NCBI GenBank assembly: GCA_947490975.1
Contig: CANLHV010000006.1
Span: 1 to 24,331, forward strand
Direction of reading: 5' to 3'
DNA: 24,331 nucleotides
From: Acidimicrobiaceae bacterium
GTDB lineage: Bacteria > Actinomycetota > Acidimicrobiia > Acidimicrobiales > Ilumatobacteraceae
Part shown: positions 21,469-24,331 of the stretch, piece after piece
Layout: each line of letters starts with the position of its first letter
Position numbering within the stretch: the stretch's first letter is position 1
Notes under the pieces: model-generated
Told to the model about the DNA's origin: nothing
The model's input: the letters and a program-made list of their open reading frames with translations, nothing else
Database searches by the model: none
Position numbers and translations under genes: made by a program

Positions 21469-23052
21469 TTAGTTCGCGACGACCCGAATAAATTGTGGCG
21501 AGTTAGCCGCAAAACTATTTTGTAATGCTGTCGTAAGTTGCTCTGGTGTCGTAATTTGCGTTGTTGCCCAACCAAAACCTTTGGCGATTGCAACCGGGTC
21601 GTGCGAAGAAACATCAACACCCATTTGTGGCGCAGCAACATCGTCGAATGATTCGCGGATTTGTTCGTAGCCACGGTTGTCCCATAACAGCAAAACGATT
21701 TTGTTGTTCAGATCTTTGGCGGCTGCCATTTCGGCCACGGTAAATAACCAACCACCATCTCCGACGATTGCTAAGACGGGTCTAGTTGGTGCAGCGATAC
21801 TTGCGCCGATTGCCATTGGCAGCGCGCAACCGAGTGTGCCAAAACCATATGGTGCGAGCCATGATCGTGACTGTGTTGCGGGCAACCACCAATGCGCGCT
21901 GTAGGCCAATTGCGTTGAGTCGAGTGCAACTATGACGTCGCTTGGCAACGTATTTTCAATTGCTTCTAGCCATGGTTGAAAATAAGCATTGGTTTTTGCG
22001 CGTGCGTGCTCGCGCCATGTTTTTGCTCGAGTCTGACCATTATGTGATGTTCGCTTTGTGAGTTTGGCTGTCAGTTCGCGCAGTGTGATGGCTGCGTCAC
22101 CAACGAGTGCGACAGATGGCGATGTACGTCGAATGATCTGTGCCGAGTCAATGTCGATGCGCACGACTTTGCCCGCGAAATTTAACGCTCGACCACCGTT
22201 GTAGAGATCAGTGTCTGAAAGTTCGCTGCCAACAACGACAACGACATCAGCCGACTCAACATCGCGTTGCACCCGACCGAACACGAGACAATTGCCAGCG
22301 CACAACTCGTGACTTGAAGACACCACGCCTTTGGCATTGCCAGTCAGCAATACAGGTGCATCGAGAGCCTGAGCGAATGCGACAAGTTCTGAACCTGCGT
22401 TGACGCAACCGCCGCCGGCGATCACGACTGGATTTTGCGCAGAGTTGATTATTTCGGCTGCGCGAGAAACTTCGCTTGCTGATGCAGCCGGTTTGACTGT
22501 GGCGAGTTGCTTGCGCGCGAATGGTTGACACGGTTGGGCAAGAACATCCATCGGAATTGCAATGTGAACTGGCCGCGGTCGTGACGACGAAAAAACGTTG
22601 AAGGCACGCTCGATAAGCGCGGGCAACTGCGCCGGGTCGGTGACTGTTTCGCTGAATGCACAAACCGATTCGGCGATTTTGGCTTGATCAGGCAAGTCAT
22701 GTAGCGGCCCGAAACTTTTGCCGAGAGCATCAGTCGGTGTGGTCGAGGCGAGCACGAGCATTGGTCGAGAATCGTGATAAGCCTGCGCGATTGGCGTCAA
22801 TACATTGGTTACGCCTGGGCCACTGATTAATACGCACACACCTGGGCGGCCGGTGATGATTGACCAGCCGTCGGCCATGAACCCCGCGCCTTGTTCGTGG
22901 CGGGGTGAAATTGCTCGAATACCAGAGCGATGCAAACCGCGGTAGAGCTCAATGTTGTGCACGCCCGGAATGCCAAACACGACATCGACACCGTATTCGC
23001 GGGCGAGCAGATCGATAATTGCTTCACCGACGCGAAGTTGGTTGTCAGTCAT
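21469..23052 (-). CDS. aruI: Thiamine-diphosphate-dependent 2-oxoacid decarboxylase, AruI-like (5-guanidino-2-oxopentanoate decarboxylase)
   Basis: This 527-residue enzyme has the acetolactate-synthase fold with three domains: PYR (1-170), a central Rossmann-like domain (about 190-330) and PP (about 370-527). The catalytic Glu53 is in RHEQGAGFMADG and the thiamine-diphosphate motif runs from GDGGW (431) to WDN (457-459). It strongly resembles Pseudomonas AruI from memory: VFGIPGVHNIELYRGL, ISGPGVTNV, ERAFNVFSSSRPRPVHIAIP and APYGFGTLGCALP. AruI decarboxylates 2-ketoarginine to 4-guanidinobutyraldehyde. The gene lies three bases after the AruH-like aminotransferase, exactly the expected partner. 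An acetolactate synthase is less likely because no regulatory subunit or ilv gene is near and the sequence follows AruI. The final two steps of the pathway (aldehyde dehydrogenase, guanidinobutyrase) are not in this operon. Confidence 0.85.
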   Translation of the reverse strand: MTDNQLRVGEAIIDLLAREYGVDVVFGIPGVHNIELYRGLHRSGIRAISPRHEQGAGFMADGWSIITGRPGVCVLISGPGVTNVLTPIAQAYHDSRPMLVLASTTPTDALGKSFGPLHDLPDQAKIAESVCAFSETVTDPAQLPALIERAFNVFSSSRPRPVHIAIPMDVLAQPCQPFARKQLATVKPAASASEVSRAAEIINSAQNPVVIAGGGCVNAGSELVAFAQALDAPVLLTGNAKGVVSSSHELCAGNCLVFGRVQRDVESADVVVVVGSELSDTDLYNGGRALNFAGKVVRIDIDSAQIIRRTSPSVALVGDAAITLRELTAKLTKRTSHNGQTRAKTWREHARAKTNAYFQPWLEAIENTLPSDVIVALDSTQLAYSAHWWLPATQSRSWLAPYGFGTLGCALPMAIGASIAAPTRPVLAIVGDGGWLFTVAEMAAAKDLNNKIVLLLWDNRGYEQIRESFDDVAAPQMGVDVSSHDPVAIAKGFGWATTQITTPEQLTTALQNSFAANSPQFIRVVAN

Positions 23053-23055
23053 TAG

Positions 23056-24240
23056 CTAGTTAATTTCTGAACAGATTTTTTCGGCGAGATTTCGAATTCT
23101 GTCGCATGCTTCGCGCAAGATTTCTGAATCGACAGTTAGCGCGATGCGAATGTGGCCAGCGCCGCCGTTGCCGAAGCTCTCACCAGGCATCACACTCACA
23201 TTTTCTTGGCGCAATAACTGCCAGGCGAATTCTTCGCCAGAAAGTTTTGTGCGACGCACATCAAGCATGATGAACATGCCGCCTTCGGGCATACGTGCGG
23301 TGATGGCTTGTGAGCCTGCGAACGCTTTTATTAATGTTTCGGCGCGCTCGCGAAATGCGAGACGAAGTCGTTCGACTTCGGGGTGTTGTTCGTTTAAGGC
23401 GACCGTGAGTGCGTCTTCAATAAATGGTTGTGAACCAAACAACATTGCTTCGGCAACCAGCACGAGGCGAGGGGTGACATCTGGGTGAGATGCAACCCAG
23501 CCCGCGCGAAAACCTGGCAAGGCATGCGACTTTGAAATTGATGAAACAGCCAGAGTGCGATGTCGTAGATGCGGTCGATCAAACGGCGAGCAAAAAGGCA
23601 CATCAAATGTCATGTCGGCGTATACCTCGTCGCAGATGATCCATAAATCGTGGCGCTCGCAGACTGCACCAATTTCATCGATTTCTTTTTCTGTCAGCAC
23701 GGCACCGGTCGGGTTGCTCGGCGTGTTTAATAACAAAACTTTTGTACGTTTTGTTATTGCGCGTTCAATCGCTTGTGCGGTGACGTGAAAATTATCTTCT
23801 GGTCGAGTTGCAACAGGCACAAAAGTGGCACCAGATGCTGCGACAAGACCTTCATATGTTGCGTAATACGGGTCGGGCACGAGAACTTCATCACCGGTTT
23901 GTACGAGAGTAAGTAGCGCAGTGCATAAACCGTTTTGCGTGCCTGCCGTAAAGAGAACTTGCTCAGGTGAAACCGGTACACCAGAACGCTTAGTCAGGTG
24001 ATTGGCAATTGCAGCCAGTGTTTGTGGTTCGCCTTGACCATGTGCGTAGCGAGTGCGACCACTGTGCATGGCTTTAGCCGCGGCGTCAAGCACGCTTGCT
24101 GGAGGCGGCAAATCTGGCTCGCCGATTGACAACAAAATTATTGGTTCGCCTAAATTCGCCCGACGCAAACCTTCTGCGTGAACCGCCCACTTGGCGGCGC
24201 CTAAACCTGCAAGGCGGTCAGAAATTGGAGCGAACTTCAT
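23056..24240 (-). CDS. aruH: PLP-dependent aminotransferase, AruH-like (arginine:pyruvate transaminase)
   Basis: This is a fold-type I aminotransferase of 394 residues. The PLP lysine is Lys237 in SSISKSHALPGFRAGW; Asn176 (NTPSNPTGA), Asp204 (CDEVY) and Arg365 (GHIRIALT), which binds the substrate carboxylate, are all present. From memory it follows Pseudomonas AruH closely: the N-terminal GAAKWAVHAEGLRRANLGE, ILLSIGEPD, HDLWIICDEVY, MLFGSQPFIEDA, GGMFIMLDVRRTKLSG and GESFGNGGAGHIR. AruH transfers the amino group of arginine to pyruvate, giving 2-ketoarginine and alanine. The next gene encodes the matching decarboxylase, which raises confidence. A generic class I aminotransferase with another substrate is the alternative. 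The ATG start has TAGATT seven bases upstream and no ribosome binding site, so it is probably leaderless. Confidence 0.85.
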   Translation of the reverse strand: MKFAPISDRLAGLGAAKWAVHAEGLRRANLGEPIILLSIGEPDLPPPASVLDAAAKAMHSGRTRYAHGQGEPQTLAAIANHLTKRSGVPVSPEQVLFTAGTQNGLCTALLTLVQTGDEVLVPDPYYATYEGLVAASGATFVPVATRPEDNFHVTAQAIERAITKRTKVLLLNTPSNPTGAVLTEKEIDEIGAVCERHDLWIICDEVYADMTFDVPFCSPFDRPHLRHRTLAVSSISKSHALPGFRAGWVASHPDVTPRLVLVAEAMLFGSQPFIEDALTVALNEQHPEVERLRLAFRERAETLIKAFAGSQAITARMPEGGMFIMLDVRRTKLSGEEFAWQLLRQENVSVMPGESFGNGGAGHIRIALTVDSEILREACDRIRNLAEKICSEIN

Positions 24241-24247
24241 GACTATT

Positions 24248-24253
24248 AATCTA
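24248..24253 (-). promoter_or_regulatory. Putative -10 hexamer (TAGATT) of a leaderless aruHI transcript
   Basis: On the minus strand TAGATT fits TANNNT and ends 7 bases before the ATG at 24240. It lies between ssrA and aruH, so aruHI would be transcribed separately from the tmRNA gene upstream. Confidence 0.5.
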
Positions 24254-24291
24254 CGATTTCGAAGCGATCAAAAAATTTTCGCCTGAAATCG
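24254..24291 (-). other. Nested inverted repeat between ssrA and aruH (possible ssrA terminator or processing hairpin)
   Basis: Outer arms CGATTTC (24254-24260) and GAAATCG (24285-24291) enclose inner arms GCGA (24264-24267) and TCGC (24279-24282), leaving an A/T-rich loop. On the minus strand, the direction of ssrA, the loop contains a run of six T, so either the hairpin or the T-run could end or trim the tmRNA transcript eight bases after its CCA end. It is not a textbook GC-rich hairpin followed by a T tract. Confidence 0.4.
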
Positions 24292-24299
24292 CCAAACAA

Positions 24300-24331
24300 T
24301 GGTGGAGCTGGGGGGAATCGAACCCCCGTCC
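24300..24331 (-). ncRNA. ssrA: tmRNA (ssrA), 3' end only
   Basis: tmRNA rescues stalled ribosomes and tags the nascent peptide for degradation. Read on the minus strand, the last 32 bases form a T-arm with five G:C pairs around the loop TTCGATT, then the acceptor strand CAGCTCC, discriminator A and encoded CCA. The GGACG before the T-arm and the ending CAGCTCCACCA match tmRNA 3' ends; the acceptor would allow the G3:U70 pair needed for alanylation. tRNA-Ala has a similar end (usually TAGCTCCACCA) and is the main alternative. The rest lies beyond the window edge, so the tag reading frame cannot be checked. Confidence 0.87.

Noticed and set aside
21463..21471. Rho-independent terminator between the converging cupin and aruI-like genes
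   Set aside because: The stops are three bases apart with only a short run of T and no hairpin nearby.
10413..24299. Second copy of the ssrA 3' end as an att site
   Set aside because: Reading the junctions near ftsX and between genes, I found no convincing repeat of the tmRNA T-arm or acceptor sequence; a computed search would be needed to be sure.
1..24331. CRISPR arrays, insertion sequences, integrases, toxin-antitoxin or phage genes
   Set aside because: No regularly spaced repeats, transposase or integrase motifs, or terminal inverted repeats were seen on either strand.

Overview
The window looks like chromosome from a compact, moderately low-GC actinobacterium. The evidence is the linkage manB - Trm112-like - ahcY - comF - secA - prfB - ftsE - ftsX, a group II truncated hemoglobin, menB, frequent GTG starts and many apparently leaderless genes. 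My best guess is a planktonic Acidimicrobiia (Ilumatobacter-like) lineage. That placement is inference from gene content and protein flavour, not from a search.

Positions 1-11665 are mainly housekeeping genes on the + strand. They comprise the end of a large membrane protein, a phosphomannomutase/phosphoglucomutase, a Trm112-like protein, S-adenosylhomocysteine hydrolase, a YczE-type membrane protein on the opposite strand, a ComF-type phosphoribosyltransferase overlapping SecA, release factor 2, FtsE and FtsX. A crotonase-fold enzyme overlaps the ftsX stop, and a truncated hemoglobin with no ordinary start codon follows it. Positions 11692-14232 hold three minus-strand genes in transcription order: an Stf0-type sulfotransferase, MenB (menaquinone biosynthesis) and a TrmH/SpoU rRNA methyltransferase.

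Positions 14306-21465 hold a tight seven-gene + strand catabolic cluster: aldehyde dehydrogenase, 3-hydroxyisobutyrate-dehydrogenase-family reductase, class II aldolase/adducin-like protein, zinc alcohol dehydrogenase, enolase-superfamily (mandelate racemase/muconate lactonizing) protein, MFS transporter and cupin. The mixture suggests use of a sugar acid or related polyhydroxy compound, but several members lack the textbook catalytic residues, so the substrate is open. Positions 21469-24240 hold a minus-strand pair that closely resembles AruH and AruI of the arginine transaminase pathway (arginine to 2-ketoarginine to 4-guanidinobutyraldehyde). The aldehyde dehydrogenase of the facing cluster is of the PuuC/KauB type and could supply the next step. 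The window ends in the 3' end of tmRNA (ssrA), on the minus strand.

The main observations are these. (1) A TANNNT -10-like hexamer ends 6-8 nt before seven start codons, and at three of them it contains the stop codon of the previous gene; this points to widespread leaderless transcription, including inside apparent operons. (2) About 13.9 kb of mostly metabolic genes separates ftsX from ssrA, which are usually close in Actinobacteria, and the cargo sits at the 3' end of ssrA. (3) There is an arginine-transaminase module beside a compatible aldehyde dehydrogenase. (4) A sulfotransferase lies directly upstream of menB. (5) Several family members have altered active sites. No CRISPR array, insertion sequence, integrase or phage gene is visible. 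There is no gene-free stretch longer than about 75 bases.
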